In this document: positions 42,199 through 51,885 of the stretch, one piece after another | How positions within the stretch are numbered: position 1 is the first letter of the stretch | Layout: the number at the start of each line of letters is the position of its first letter | Source of the DNA: Paenibacillus polygoni | Lineage (GTDB): Bacteria; Bacillota; Bacilli; Paenibacillales; Paenibacillaceae | NCBI RefSeq assembly: GCF_030263935.1 | Contig: NZ_CP127162.1 | Location: 4,365,001 to 4,427,500 of the forward strand | Direction of reading: 5' to 3' | DNA length: 62,500 nt | Notes under the pieces: model-generated | The model's database searches: none | Seen by the model: only the letters and a program-made list of their open reading frames with translations | Told to the model about the DNA's origin: nothing | Program-made: the position numbers and the translations under genes

Positions 42199-42288
42199 GA
42201 TGTGCACCTCCCGAAGACATCCGAACATTATCAGAGTCTCTAAATTGGTTCCTAAAAAAAATAGCGCGAATTTAGGCCTACCTAAAAC

Positions 42289-42317
42289 ACTTTATCACAA
42301 GGGTATATTCATGTCAA
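42289..42317 (-). promoter_or_regulatory. Sigma-A promoter of rpmG-secE-nusG-rplKA
   Basis: A perfect TTGACA (42312-42317) is followed after 17 bp by TAAAGT (42289-42294). The gene-free stretch 42199-42610 also holds an imperfect hairpin of unknown role (42438-42463, 10 bp with one mismatch) and the sigH terminator. Confidence 0.8.
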
Positions 42318-42561
42318 TCGAAGAATAGGCTTTAATCTCTGCCTAAAATACCCTTTTCTAGCCTTTCTTACTTCAAGTCTAACTTTTTCTCAGAAAGCTG
42401 TTCTTGACACCCTTGTCTACCGGACAGAAAACTGAATGATATAGAATACTTACATTCAATATCTCATGTCGATAGCTTGGATCGAGCGTACAATCGAAAA
42501 CGTCAATGTTTATCAGTATGAATCAATCCGCTTATTTTAAACGCTCTTCCTCTTCTCCAAC

Positions 42562-42588
42562 AAAAAAAGACTCGATCTAGTCTGAGTC
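42562..42588 (-). terminator. Terminator after sigH
   Basis: A short stem (GACTC/GAGTC, with an alternative AGACT/AGTCT pairing) is followed by seven T on the minus strand. Confidence 0.65.
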
Positions 42589-42610
42589 CTTCTTCAGAAA
42601 ACGAGTTAAT

Positions 42611-43255
42611 CTAATTATCTCTTACTTCTAGATATTTCTCAAGTTTTCGTTTTACACGCTGTAATGCATTATCGATCGATTTCACATGACGATTGAGATC
42701 CACAGCTATTTCCTGGTAGGATCTACCGTCCAGGTATAACATAAGCACTTTGCGTTCCAGGTCACTTAGAATCTCCGACATTTTGTCTTCTAAGCCAGTA
42801 AATTCTTCCTGGTTAATAACAAGTTCTTCCGGATCACTTACTTGTGTGCCACAAATAACATCCATCAAAGTGCGGTCAGATTCCTCATCATAGATCGGTT
42901 TATCCAGAGAAATATACGAATTCAGTGGTATATGCTTCTGACGAGTCGCTGTTTTTATAGCCGTAATGATCTGCCTCGTTATACATAACTCAGCAAATGC
43001 TTTAAATGATGCCAGCTTGTCCCCTCTGAAATCACGTATCGCTTTGTACAGCCCGATCATTCCTTCTTGAATGATATCTTCTCTATCAGCACCAATTAAA
43101 AAGTAAGATCTTGCCTTGGCTCGTACAAAATTACGATACTTGTTGATCAAGTATTCTAGTGCCTCACTGTCGTTGTCATGAACGGCTTGGACAATATCCT
43201 CATCACTTAGATAATCAAACTTGGACAACATGATATCTTTGAGGTCAACACTCAC
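42611..43255 (-). CDS. sigH: RNA polymerase sigma-H factor
   Basis: The protein has 214 residues. Sigma region 2 carries YRNFVRAKARSYFLIGADREDIIQEGMIGLYKAIRDF. Region 4 has the DNA-binding SYQEIAVDLNRHVKSIDNALQRVKRKL segment. Sigma-H drives early sporulation and post-exponential genes, including spo0A phosphorelay genes and spoIIA. The start is GTG at 43255, 6-7 nt after GGAGGG. The open frame 30 codons upstream includes the promoter and is rejected. In B. subtilis AbrB represses it, but I see no way to judge this here. Confidence 0.95.
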   Translation of the reverse strand: MSVDLKDIMLSKFDYLSDEDIVQAVHDNDSEALEYLINKYRNFVRAKARSYFLIGADREDIIQEGMIGLYKAIRDFRGDKLASFKAFAELCITRQIITAIKTATRQKHIPLNSYISLDKPIYDEESDRTLMDVICGTQVSDPEELVINQEEFTGLEDKMSEILSDLERKVLMLYLDGRSYQEIAVDLNRHVKSIDNALQRVKRKLEKYLEVRDN

Positions 43256-43311
43256 TAACAATCCCTCCGGCTGCAACGCAAGGACCCCGTTACCTATCAA
43301 AATATAGCCCA

Positions 43312-43341
43312 AGTATATATGAACATACCTTCCAACGTCAA
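43312..43341 (-). promoter_or_regulatory. Sigma-A promoter of sigH
   Basis: TTGACG (43336-43341) is followed after 18 bp by TATACT (43312-43317), each a 5/6 match. The leader is about 50 nt. A second TTGACA occurs at about 43377-43382 without a matching -10. Confidence 0.6.
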
Positions 43342-43426
43342 CCACACTTCGCCTAAAAAAGAAAAGAATGATATAAATGTCAAGAGATTCATAATTCTAT
43401 TGTTTTGCAAAATGATAGATTCAATC

Positions 43427-43951
43427 TTAATCTCTTCTCCATTTTTCGAACATACTCCGAACTTCGGGTGACAATTTCGAGTCTATTGTGTTTTTGGTTG
43501 ATTTTTTCTGATAGTCTTCTTTTATCTTTCTACCGAGTTCCTTATCATTCTGTTCCAGCTCAATATAAAGTTCCCGGGCAGATAGACGGAGCGCACCTTG
43601 TCCAAAAATAACATGCTGCTCCACCATATCACTTGTAGCCACATAGATCTGACGCCTTCGAGAACTAAGCTCACCTACAAGTCTCTCAATACATTCATCA
43701 GCCGTCTCTTTTTCTTTAGTGAAATGCACCTGCACTTTACTCTCTGTAAAAGATTTACCTAAACCCGGTACTCTATAAGCGTCAAAAATTACGATCACTC
43801 TTGTCCCCGAAAAACCCTGGTAATCGGCCAGCCGTACCAATAGCTTGTCCCGTGCATCCTGCAAATCGGTTCTGGCAAGGGCAGAGAGTTCTTTCCAAGC
43901 CCCTATCATGTTATAACCGTCCACGAGAAGCACATCACGGGTATCCTTCAT
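43427..43951 (-). CDS. rae1: Ribosome-associated endoribonuclease Rae1 (NYN domain)
   Basis: The protein has 174 residues and a PIN-like NYN fold, with LLVDGYNMIGAW at the front, VIVIFDAYRV, the acidic TADECIERL and VATSDMVEQ. In B. subtilis Rae1 (YacP) cleaves certain mRNAs in the ribosomal A site. It lies between rlmB and sigH as in B. subtilis, 13 bp after rlmB. A long basic tail follows the domain. Confidence 0.9.
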   Translation of the reverse strand: MKDTRDVLLVDGYNMIGAWKELSALARTDLQDARDKLLVRLADYQGFSGTRVIVIFDAYRVPGLGKSFTESKVQVHFTKEKETADECIERLVGELSSRRRQIYVATSDMVEQHVIFGQGALRLSARELYIELEQNDKELGRKIKEDYQKKSTKNTIDSKLSPEVRSMFEKWRRD

Positions 43952-43964
43952 TTTCTAATGATCC

Positions 43965-44705
43965 CTATGACTTCCGAGATCTAAGCACTTCGTACATCAC
44001 TACGCCTGCGGCAACAGAAGCATTCAGGGAGTTGATCTGGCCAGCCATTGGTAACTTCAAAAGAACATCACATTTTTCACGAATAAGCCTTCCCATACCT
44101 TTTCCTTCATTGCCGATAACGATAGCGACAGGCCCCGTGAATACTCCGTTTCCAAAAACAGACTCTTTCGCTTGCAAGTCAGTTCCCACAACCCATACAC
44201 CCGCTTCTTTCAGCTCATCGATGGTCTGTGCCAAGTTACTTACTCTTGCTACAGGAACATATTCAGCTGCACCGGCAGAAGTTTTAGATACAGTTGCAGT
44301 TACCTGAGCCGAGCGGCGTTTCGGAACAATAACGCCATGTGCTCCCGTGCAGTCCGCAGTTCGTAGAATAGAACCGAGATTATGGGGGTCCTCAATTTCG
44401 TCTAGCAAAACAAGAAAAGGATCTTCCCCTTTATCCCGCGCAGCAGCGAGTAGATCTTCTACATGTGCATATTCATAGGGAGCAGCCTGTGCCACAACAC
44501 CTTGATGCTGTATGCCAGGAACCATTTGCTCTAACTTACGCTTGTCTACCTGTTGAATAATCACGCCCGCTTTTTTCGCCTCAGCATAGATTGGCAAGGT
44601 AAGATGCTTTTGTGCCTGCTCAGCAATCCATATTTTGTTTATCGTTCTTCCGGAACGCAGCGCCTCAATAACCGAGTGCTTACCGGCAATCCATTCTTCT
44701 TCCAT
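43965..44705 (-). CDS. rlmB: 23S rRNA (guanosine 2'-O-)methyltransferase RlmB family
   Basis: The protein has 246 residues. The N-terminal substrate-binding domain (L30e-like) is followed by the SPOUT knot with LLDEIEDPHNLGSILRTADC, VIGNEGKGMG and LPMAGQINSLNASVAAGVVMYE. It modifies 23S rRNA, and possibly tRNA in some bacilli. ATG at 44705 follows AGGAGGATA. It probably belongs to the cysE transcript. Confidence 0.92.
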   Translation of the reverse strand: MEEEWIAGKHSVIEALRSGRTINKIWIAEQAQKHLTLPIYAEAKKAGVIIQQVDKRKLEQMVPGIQHQGVVAQAAPYEYAHVEDLLAAARDKGEDPFLVLLDEIEDPHNLGSILRTADCTGAHGVIVPKRRSAQVTATVSKTSAGAAEYVPVARVSNLAQTIDELKEAGVWVVGTDLQAKESVFGNGVFTGPVAIVIGNEGKGMGRLIREKCDVLLKLPMAGQINSLNASVAAGVVMYEVLRSRKS

Positions 44706-44780
44706 TTCTCTATATCCTCCTAGCTTCAACACGCCATACTTTGACTGTTTAGAAGCTCTATATTTCGTTATAATCGATTA

Positions 44781-45269
44781 TTACTTTTGTGCTTTTCCTT
44801 CTTTTTTGGCTTGCTCCATTCTCTGAATGCCAAGAACAATAAGTTCGCGGAGTCTTTCTTGATATCCGCTCGTGTATAAATACCCGATCAGACATTCAAA
44901 AGCGGTAGCGTGTCTATATTCCAAAACATCTGCATTTTTCGGAACACTGGATTTGGCATTTCTGCCTTGCCTTACAACATCCGCTTCCGCAGGTAACAAT
45001 TCTTCCTCAATATACGACAAAATCCTGCTTTGAGCTTTTGCTGATACAAAACTTGTCGCATTTTGATGAAGATGATTGGGACGAAGGTTAGATTTTGACA
45101 GCAAATATTGTCTGACAGCGACCTCATAAACCGCATCTCCTATGTAGGCAAGAGCAATCGGGGGAATAAGTTCCGGCTTACGGGAAGGAGGGTAGGGAAA
45201 TAACCACCCTTGCTCCCCTTGGCCGCCATCATAATTCTGCAGTTGGTTCTCACTCATTTGCGCCGCCAT
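44781..45269 (-). CDS. mrnC: Mini-ribonuclease III
   Basis: The protein has 162 residues. It has an RNase III catalytic domain without the dsRNA-binding domain, with ALAYIGDAVYEVAVRQYLL, SAKAQSRIL and VRQGRNAKSS. It matures 23S rRNA ends in B. subtilis. Two starts are possible. ATG 45269 sits 5 nt after AAGGTG. ATG 45257 overlaps the cysS stop as ATGA and would be coupled. The N-terminal tail is a little long with either choice. Confidence 0.9.
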   Translation of the reverse strand: MAAQMSENQLQNYDGGQGEQGWLFPYPPSRKPELIPPIALAYIGDAVYEVAVRQYLLSKSNLRPNHLHQNATSFVSAKAQSRILSYIEEELLPAEADVVRQGRNAKSSVPKNADVLEYRHATAFECLIGYLYTSGYQERLRELIVLGIQRMEQAKKEGKAQK

Positions 45270-46651
45270 CTTACACCTTGTGGTGTATCTTCGATAACAA
45301 TCCCCATATCTGCCAGCTCATCACGAATCTCATCAGAACGAGCCCAGTCTTTTGCCTTACGAGCTTCCGCACGCTCTTGTATCAGCTTCTCTACATCGGC
45401 ATGAAGTTCATCTTGCTCTTCGGTATATACGCGAAGTACTGTATTCATTTCATCAAACAATGCAAGCATTGCTTCAAGTTCAGCACGGTTAACTACTTCT
45501 GCTTGTAGAAGCATATTCGCTTCATTTACCCATTCGAAAACGGCAGTAATTGCATCAGGTGTATTAAAATCATCCTGCATTTTCTCGTGAAATTGATCAC
45601 GAATTTCTGCAATTTTTGCCTCCCGCTCTTGTGAAATCGCTTCGTTAATGGTAACTGTATTCAGTCGGTGCTTCATATTATTAACCGCATTAGCGATCCG
45701 ATCCACACTATTTTCGGCCTGTTCCATAATATCTTCACTGAAGTTAAGTGGATTTCGATAATGTGTTGAAAGCATGAAATATCGAATTGCTTCTCTTTTG
45801 TACTGCTCACGCAAATCTTTTACAAGGATACCGTTTCCGAGTGATTTCGACATTTTCTCGTTATCAATACGGATAAAACCGTTATGCATCCAGTAATTTG
45901 CGAGTGGTTTTCCTGTTAACACTTCCGATTGTGCTACTTCACACTCATGATGGGGGAATTGCAAATCTTGCCCTCCGCCGTGAATATCGAGTGTATCCCC
46001 CAAGATGTTACGAGCCATTGCAGAGCACTCAATATGCCAGCCTGGGCGACCTTTGCCCCACGGACTATCCCAGAAGATTTCTCCTGGCTTAGCTGCTTTC
46101 CAAAGTACAAAATCTTGCGGATGTTCTTTGCGCTCATCGACTCCGATTCGAATCCCAAACTGCAATTCATCTAGATTCTGTTTGGACAACTTACCGTAAT
46201 CCGGGAATTTATGAGTACGGTAATACACATCGCCGCCTTTTTCATAAGCGACCCCTTCATCCTCAAGCTGCTTAATAAAGTCTATGATCAAATTCATGTT
46301 CTCGGTTACACGAGGATTATGTGTGGCTCTCGGGATCCCTAGACCATCAAGATCTTCATAGTAGGCTTGAATAAAACGATCCGCTACTTCCGGCACCGTT
46401 GTGCCAAGCTGATCTGCTTTCTTAATCAATTTATCATCTACATCGGTGAAGTTTACGACATAATTCACATCATTACCAATCACCTCAAGGTAACTGCGAA
46501 CAACGTCGAAAAAAATCATCGGTCTTGCATTACCAATATGAATATAATCATACACGGTCGGTCCGCAGACGTACATTTTCACTTTCCCTGGTTCCTGCGG
46601 AACAAAAGTATCTTTATGCCTTGTGAGCGTATTATATATTTGAAGCGTCAT
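45254..46651 (-). CDS. cysS: Cysteinyl-tRNA synthetase
   Basis: This class I synthetase has 465 residues. The first zinc Cys is in CGPTVYDYIH, HIGNARP is the HIGH motif and KMSKSLGNG is the KMSKS loop. The remaining zinc ligands (CSA, HHECE) are in place. ATG at 46651 follows AAAGGAATG. It shares the T-box-controlled transcript with cysE, so cysteine supply and cysteine charging respond together to uncharged tRNA-Cys. Confidence 0.97.
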   Translation of the reverse strand: MTLQIYNTLTRHKDTFVPQEPGKVKMYVCGPTVYDYIHIGNARPMIFFDVVRSYLEVIGNDVNYVVNFTDVDDKLIKKADQLGTTVPEVADRFIQAYYEDLDGLGIPRATHNPRVTENMNLIIDFIKQLEDEGVAYEKGGDVYYRTHKFPDYGKLSKQNLDELQFGIRIGVDERKEHPQDFVLWKAAKPGEIFWDSPWGKGRPGWHIECSAMARNILGDTLDIHGGGQDLQFPHHECEVAQSEVLTGKPLANYWMHNGFIRIDNEKMSKSLGNGILVKDLREQYKREAIRYFMLSTHYRNPLNFSEDIMEQAENSVDRIANAVNNMKHRLNTVTINEAISQEREAKIAEIRDQFHEKMQDDFNTPDAITAVFEWVNEANMLLQAEVVNRAELEAMLALFDEMNTVLRVYTEEQDELHADVEKLIQERAEARKAKDWARSDEIRDELADMGIVIEDTPQGVRWRRK

Positions 46652-46697
46652 CAGCCACATTCCTTTCGATCTTTTCCATCATTATATTGTACCACGT

Positions 46698-47381
46698 TTA
46701 TACTTTGTTACCACGAGCCACCGTTTCTTTTTCAAGGCAGTCCTGCTCTTGCAGAGATTTCAGCTTTTTTAATTCTTCCCGCAGTTCATAGATCTCAAGC
46801 TGGAGTTCTCGCATGGAGTCAATAATCGGATCAGGAAGCTGCTGACTTAAACGATCGATTCGTTTGCCATCCTGTTTTACTACTCGTCCTGGTATCCCTA
46901 CCACTGTGCTGTTTGGAGGAATTTCTTTCAGGACAACTGAATTGGCACCAATATTACTGTAATCTCCTACTTTAAATGAACCAAGCACCTTAGATCCAGA
47001 TGAAATTACGACATTATTCCCGATCGTCGGATGTCGCTTTCCTTTCTCTTTGCCTGTTCCCCCTAAAGTTACCCCCTGATAGATAACAACATCATCACCA
47101 ATCTCGCAAGTCTCCCCGATTACCACACCCATACCATGATCTATAAAAAGCCGTTCTCCAATCGTGGCACCAGGGTGTATTTCGATACCTGTCGTAAAAC
47201 GACTCGCTTGGGAAATGGTTCTCGCCATGGTAAACCATCCTCTTCGGTAAAAACGGTGAGCCAGTCGGTGAGCCCAGATTGCATGTAAGCCGGAATACGT
47301 AAAGATGACCTCAAACCAGCTTCTAGCTGCGGGATCGTTATCAAATACTGCCTGAATATCCGATTTCAATTTTCTAAACAT
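46698..47381 (-). CDS. cysE: Serine O-acetyltransferase
   Basis: The enzyme has 227 residues and acetylates serine, the first committed step to cysteine. The left-handed beta-helix is shown by the hexapeptide repeats from about residue 65 ([21 protein letters not shown]) through [12 protein letters not shown]. It is shorter at the N-terminus than enteric CysE, as usual in bacilli. A charged coiled-coil-like tail (LREELKKL) follows. ATG at 47381 follows GAGGGG. It is the first gene after a cysteine T-box. Confidence 0.95.
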   Translation of the reverse strand: MFRKLKSDIQAVFDNDPAARSWFEVIFTYSGLHAIWAHRLAHRFYRRGWFTMARTISQASRFTTGIEIHPGATIGERLFIDHGMGVVIGETCEIGDDVVIYQGVTLGGTGKEKGKRHPTIGNNVVISSGSKVLGSFKVGDYSNIGANSVVLKEIPPNSTVVGIPGRVVKQDGKRIDRLSQQLPDPIIDSMRELQLEIYELREELKKLKSLQEQDCLEKETVARGNKV

Positions 47382-47441
47382 GTCTGTTCCCCTCTTTGGC
47401 ACCAAGCACCGTCTTAATTTCGAATTTGCTTGCAAGGTCTA

Positions 47442-47795
47442 TGAAAAAAACGCCTCTGCAGCCCATATAGGCTGCAGAGGCGTCATAAGTCCGCGGTTCC
47501 ACTCTGCTTAGTTATGTTCTTCCCTAGTCATAGGACTGAAGAAGAACATAACCATCTTTGAACGTCCGATAACGAGGACGACACGTCGCTACCTACTTGC
47601 CGTGCCTTGTTTATCGCATACAAGGGGGCAGGTTCGGAAGCGCAGCTCCCAGGCGCATTTCGTTCGGCAGATTGTGAGATAACTTCCAGCCTGAAGGCCC
47701 TCATGGCCTTTCCTGGTTATCTTCTCTGGTTCACAACCACACCGCCTACTTCTCCTGATCACAGCTATTGAATAGTCGTTACTTACATTATTATT
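47442..47795 (-). ncRNA. T-box riboswitch, cysteine-specific
   Basis: The leader contains the antiterminator T-box TGGAACCGCGG (revcomp of 47491-47501) and a long Stem I region. It ends in a perfect terminator. The bulge reads TGGA, whose A pairs with a U discriminator base, as in tRNA-Cys. TGC (47655-47657) within GAAATGCGCC is a good candidate specifier codon for Cys. Downstream are cysE and cysS. All four points agree on a tRNA-Cys sensor. Confidence 0.93.
47443..47483 (-). terminator. T-box terminator
   Basis: A 14-bp perfect stem (GACGCCTCTGCAGCC region with its complement) with a 6-nt loop is followed by seven T. Its 5' arm competes with the T-box antiterminator. Confidence 0.93.
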
Positions 47796-47801
47796 TCTTA
47801 T

Positions 47802-47830
47802 ATCTTAACGAAAAGAACGCATACTGACAA
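47802..47830 (-). promoter_or_regulatory. Promoter of the cysE-cysS transcript
   Basis: TTGTCA (47825-47830) is followed after 17 bp by TAAGAT (47802-47807). It lies between gltX and the T-box, so cysE-cysS can be transcribed apart from gltX. Confidence 0.6.
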
Positions 47831-47871
47831 GAACAAGAAACATTCGTTATGATTACTTTATTATCCTTGTT

Positions 47872-49326
47872 CTACAGTCGTGCATTCAAACGGGAAAGAA
47901 CCTTCTCACGACCTAACAAATAAATCGTCTTGTTCAAATCCCGTCCATGCGTCTGACCCGTTAGAGCCACACGAATTGGCATAAAGAGTTGTTTCCCTTT
48001 AAAGCCTGTTTCTTTCTGAACCTCTTTAATAAGTACAGCCATACGGGGTGCTGAAAAATCTTCCTCTACGGCTACTTTATCAGCAAAAGCACGAAGAACT
48101 ACAGGAACTTGTTCCTCCTTAAGGATGGCAGCAGCATCACCTTCAAATTCCACTTCTTCTTTGAAGAACAGAGCAGATAATTCAACGATATCAGAAGCCG
48201 CCGTCATTTGCTCTTGATAGAGAGCTACTAATTCTTTAGCCCAGCTTTCTTGTTCTGGACTAAGTTCTGCAGGCAAGCGTTCTGCTTTTTGCAAATGAGG
48301 GATGGCAAGTTTAGCGATCCGATCCGTTTCTGCATTTTTAATGTACGTATTATTTAAATGAGCCAGTTTGTTTGTATCAAACACAGCTGGGGATTTTGAA
48401 AGACGGCTTGGATCAAAAATCTTAATCAGCTCATCTTTGCTATAAATCTCTTCTTCACCTTCTGGAGACCAGCCTAATAAGGAAATGAAGTTAAACATCG
48501 CTTCCGGCAAGTATCCCAGCTTGTCGTACTGCTCAATAAATTGGATGATAGACTCATCCCGCTTACTGAGTTTTTTGTGATTCTCATTCACGATCAGTGT
48601 CATATGACCAAAGACCGGAGGTTCCCATCCAAGAGCTTCATAAATCATGAGCTGTCTTGGTGTATTCGAGATATGATCTTCCCCACGCAGCACATGAGAG
48701 ATCTTCATTAAATAATCATCTACTACAACTGCAAAATTATACGTAGGAATTCCATCTTTTTTGACGATAACAAAGTCACCGGACTCTTTCGAGTTAAAAG
48801 AGATCGTTCCTTTTACCATATCATCAAAAGTATAAATCTTCTCATCTGGTACACGGAAACGCACGCTTGGCACACGGCCTTCTGCTTCAAATGCCTTACG
48901 CTGTTCTTCCGTTAAATTCCGGTGTTTACCAGAGTAGCGCGGAGTTTCTCCGCGGGCTGTTTGCTCTTCTCTCTCCTGCTCGAGTTCTTCCTCCGTACAG
49001 TAGCAGAAGTAAGCAAGACCACGGTCAATTAGATCCTGCCAATATTTACGGTAAATATCAAGACGTTCCGTCTGACGGTAAGGTCCGTATTCCCCCGGTA
49101 CATCAACACTTTCATCCCAGTCCATACCGAGCCATTTCAGGTACTTGAGCTGACTTTCTTCTCCACCCTCCACGTTCCGTTTCACATCGGTATCTTCGAT
49201 ACGAATAATAAATTTTCCACCTTGGTTTCTAGCATACAAATAATTGAAAAGCGCCGTTCTGGCATTCCCAATATGTAAATGACCTGTTGGGCTTGGCGCA
49301 TAACGCACGCGGACTTCCGTGCTCAT
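47872..49326 (-). CDS. gltX: Glutamyl-tRNA synthetase
   Basis: This class I synthetase has 484 residues. [15 protein letters not shown] holds the HIGH motif and KLSKRDESI the KMSKS loop. The C-terminal helical anticodon domain runs from about 320. No GatCAB genes are here. In bacilli this enzyme also charges tRNA-Gln for amidation. GGAGGGGA precedes the ATG. It lies 24 bp after ispF with no terminator between. Confidence 0.96.
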   Translation of the reverse strand: MSTEVRVRYAPSPTGHLHIGNARTALFNYLYARNQGGKFIIRIEDTDVKRNVEGGEESQLKYLKWLGMDWDESVDVPGEYGPYRQTERLDIYRKYWQDLIDRGLAYFCYCTEEELEQEREEQTARGETPRYSGKHRNLTEEQRKAFEAEGRVPSVRFRVPDEKIYTFDDMVKGTISFNSKESGDFVIVKKDGIPTYNFAVVVDDYLMKISHVLRGEDHISNTPRQLMIYEALGWEPPVFGHMTLIVNENHKKLSKRDESIIQFIEQYDKLGYLPEAMFNFISLLGWSPEGEEEIYSKDELIKIFDPSRLSKSPAVFDTNKLAHLNNTYIKNAETDRIAKLAIPHLQKAERLPAELSPEQESWAKELVALYQEQMTAASDIVELSALFFKEEVEFEGDAAAILKEEQVPVVLRAFADKVAVEEDFSAPRMAVLIKEVQKETGFKGKQLFMPIRVALTGQTHGRDLNKTIYLLGREKVLSRLNARL

Positions 49327-49350
49327 AATATCCCCTCCGAATTGTTTATC

Positions 49351-49839
49351 TCAAGATGATAGCACAGGTTGGATCAGGCAGACAACCGATTGCGCGGCAA
49401 TTCCTTCTCCTCGTCCTGCGAAACCTAACTGTTCTGTTGTCGTTGCTTTTACATTCACTTGCGATACCTCAGCATGTAGTGCCTTAGCGATAATCTCCGC
49501 CATTTGCGGAATATAAGGAGCCATTTTTGGCTTTTGTGCAATAATAGTAGAATCAATATTTCCAAGCTTATATCCGCGTTCTTCTGCAAGCTCCCAGACT
49601 CGCTCCAGCAGCTTCAAGCTGTCAGCATCCTTAAATACAGGATCCGTATCAGGAAAATGCTTACCGATATCCCCCAAGCCTAGTGCGCCGAGGATTGCAT
49701 CGCTGACTGCATGCAGTAATACATCGGCATCAGAATGACCAATTAAACCTTTTTCATAAGGAATCGTTACACCGCCGATAATACATGGCCTGCCTTCCAC
49801 CAACTGATGGACATCAAAACCTTGTCCTACTCGAATCAT
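49351..49839 (-). CDS. ispF: 2-C-methyl-D-erythritol 2,4-cyclodiphosphate synthase
   Basis: The protein has 162 residues. This zinc enzyme of the MEP isoprenoid pathway shows [32 protein letters not shown] with the metal and substrate residues, and HFPDTDP. Its ATG overlaps the ispD stop as ATGA, so the two are coupled. The two enzymes act two steps apart in the pathway. Confidence 0.96.
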   Translation of the reverse strand: MIRVGQGFDVHQLVEGRPCIIGGVTIPYEKGLIGHSDADVLLHAVSDAILGALGLGDIGKHFPDTDPVFKDADSLKLLERVWELAEERGYKLGNIDSTIIAQKPKMAPYIPQMAEIIAKALHAEVSQVNVKATTTEQLGFAGRGEGIAAQSVVCLIQPVLSS

Positions 49840-50531
49840 TGTTCTCTCTCCCCTTTTTGCATAAATGCAGCATAATCTAGATCTTCCGGTGTGGTGATCT
49901 TGATATTGGTATAACTGCCCTCTACAATCTTAACCTGTCTTCCCAGACGCTCAACCAGCATAGCATCATCCGTTCCTGCAAAACCTGATTCTACCGCTAG
50001 TTTATGCGCTTCTTTTACATCCGAAAGACGAAAAGCCTGTGGGGTTTGAATGCTCCACAGACTGCTCCGATCGGGGGTCGCAGTTATTATTCCATCTGTA
50101 CTTACCTGCTTAATCGTATCTTTGACAGGAACAGCAAGTACTGCAGCCCCAAATTGTTCTGCTGCCTTCATACATGCTTCAATGTGATCTCGCTGGACAA
50201 AAGGACGAACACCATCGTGGATAAGTACATAATCCGTTTCAAGTTTCTGGAGACCCGCATAAACCGAGTCTTGCCGTTCCTTCCCTCCTGAAACAACGAA
50301 AGTCCGTTGGTCATGAAGTCCAGATTGCTTAATCCATTCTTCACACCGTCTTACATCCGGCGCACCAGTTACCACAATGATATCCTTAATCATAGGTATG
50401 CGGTTAAACACTTCAAGTGTATGTATAAAAATGGGCTTGTCTTGCAGCAGCAGAAACTGTTTGCTCTCACTTGTCTTCATTCGTGAGCCTCTTCCTGCTG
50501 CAACAATGACTGCCCCCCATGATTTTGTCAT
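49836..50531 (-). CDS. ispD: 2-C-methyl-D-erythritol 4-phosphate cytidylyltransferase
   Basis: The protein has 231 residues. It has the nucleotidyltransferase fold with [23 protein letters not shown], the catalytic-region DGVRPFV and GTDDAMLVE. It converts MEP and CTP to CDP-ME. ATG at 50531 follows an AGGGG site. The GTG two codons earlier is less well placed. It is coupled to ispF by a 4-bp overlap. Confidence 0.95.
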   Translation of the reverse strand: MTKSWGAVIVAAGRGSRMKTSESKQFLLLQDKPIFIHTLEVFNRIPMIKDIIVVTGAPDVRRCEEWIKQSGLHDQRTFVVSGGKERQDSVYAGLQKLETDYVLIHDGVRPFVQRDHIEACMKAAEQFGAAVLAVPVKDTIKQVSTDGIITATPDRSSLWSIQTPQAFRLSDVKEAHKLAVESGFAGTDDAMLVERLGRQVKIVEGSYTNIKITTPEDLDYAAFMQKGEREQ

Positions 50532-50604
50532 GTACACTAACCCCTGCCTTGTCCGTCATCTGTCAGTATCCAGTGCATGAACACTTACTCTCCATCATAA
50601 CGCT

Positions 50605-51693
50605 TTATTGCGCTTTTTCCAACAGTTTCGGCTTGGCAAAAATCATTCTTCCGGCAGAAGTCTGCAGTACACTCGTCACCAAGACTTCCATCATTGTCCC
50701 GATATACTCGCGTCCACCTTCAACGACTATCATCGTACCATCATCTAAGTAGGCTACACCTTGACCATGTTCTTTTCCATCTTTAATAATCTGAACCATA
50801 ATTTCCTCACCAGGAAGTACAACCGGCTTCACTGCATTAGCAAGATCATTGATATTAAGGACAGAAACACCTTGAAGTTCACATACTTTATTAAGATTAA
50901 AATCATTCGTCACTACTTTACCTTGCAGGACTTTCGCTAGTTTTACAAGCTTGCTGTCTACTTCGGAGATTTCTTCAAAATCCCCCTCATAGATCAGGAC
51001 TTTAATCTCCAGTTCTTTCTGGATTTTATTCAAAATGTCGAGCCCTCTGCGTCCCCGGTTTCTTTTCAGAAGATCAGAGGAATCTGCAATATGCTGCAGC
51101 TCTTCCAGTACAAATTCAGGAATTACAATGGTCCCTTCAATAAATCCAGTTTTACAAATATCAGCGATTCGGCCATCAATAATTACACTCGTATCGAGAA
51201 TTTTATGTTCTTCAATGCGCCTTTCCTCATTCCCTGTACCTGTATTCCATCTTCCTGAAGTCCAGAACGAGCCTAAATCTTCTTTTTTGGCTAGACCAAC
51301 CCGAAGCCCCATATAACCAAATACGAGCATAAGCGCCACTTGAAGTAAGTCCCCCGGTCTGCCAAGCCAGTTAAGCGAAGGATAAAGAAGTAACGAGAAC
51401 AATAAACCTATACCAAGCCCGAGTGCTCCTGCTGCAAGTTCACTCATTGGAACCCGTGCAAGTTTAGAGACCCCTTCTTCTACCCGTAGATCAAGGAGTG
51501 ATCCAAGCATCCTACTTAACAGAACAAAGAATACAGCACCAACTAACATAAATAACGTTAAAGCCAAACCTACTCTGAATGTACTTGTCCCTTCACTTAA
51601 CCAAGGGATCGTTTGTCCTACTGAATAATAAAGCGCATAACCAGACCATGCTCCGCAAAGCCCTGTGAACATAAAAATAAGCTTTCTCCACAC
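50605..51693 (-). CDS. Membrane-anchored PIN and TRAM domain protein (YacL-like)
   Basis: The protein has 362 residues. Three or four N-terminal membrane helices (within about 1-130) are followed by a PIN domain. That domain has LDTSVIIDGRIADICKTGF, EFVLEELQHIADSSD and VVTNDFNLNKV, with the acidic nuclease residues present. A C-terminal TRAM RNA-binding domain ends the protein. B. subtilis YacL has the same form and place beside disA-ispD. Its RNA target is not known. The start is GTG at 51693 after GGAGGTG. Confidence 0.88.
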   Translation of the reverse strand: MWRKLIFMFTGLCGAWSGYALYYSVGQTIPWLSEGTSTFRVGLALTLFMLVGAVFFVLLSRMLGSLLDLRVEEGVSKLARVPMSELAAGALGLGIGLLFSLLLYPSLNWLGRPGDLLQVALMLVFGYMGLRVGLAKKEDLGSFWTSGRWNTGTGNEERRIEEHKILDTSVIIDGRIADICKTGFIEGTIVIPEFVLEELQHIADSSDLLKRNRGRRGLDILNKIQKELEIKVLIYEGDFEEISEVDSKLVKLAKVLQGKVVTNDFNLNKVCELQGVSVLNINDLANAVKPVVLPGEEIMVQIIKDGKEHGQGVAYLDDGTMIVVEGGREYIGTMMEVLVTSVLQTSAGRMIFAKPKLLEKAQ

Positions 51694-51821
51694 GTCCCTA
51701 CACCTCCTTAATTGCTTTTCTTTATCCAGTATGAACCAATTTTTTAGGTCCTAATCGTGGTAAGAAGGTATTTTTAACGGTAAATGTATGATTGTTATTT
51801 TCTCTATTATGTAAATGATGG

Positions 51822-51851
51822 TTGAAAATGGTTTGTATGCTGACATATAAT
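51822..51851 (+). promoter_or_regulatory. Sigma-A promoter of the MazG-like gene
   Basis: TTGAAA (51822-51827) and a perfect TATAAT (51846-51851) are spaced by 18 bp. The transcript would begin about 28 nt before the ATG at 51886. Confidence 0.75.
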
Positions 51852-51885
51852 AAGTTCAACTGATAAACCGAGGTGAAAATAAAAT

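Noticed and set aside
51738..51760. TTAGGTCCTAA palindrome upstream of the PIN/TRAM gene as a FapR site
   Set aside because: It resembles the FapR consensus only in the core, and no fatty-acid gene adjoins it.
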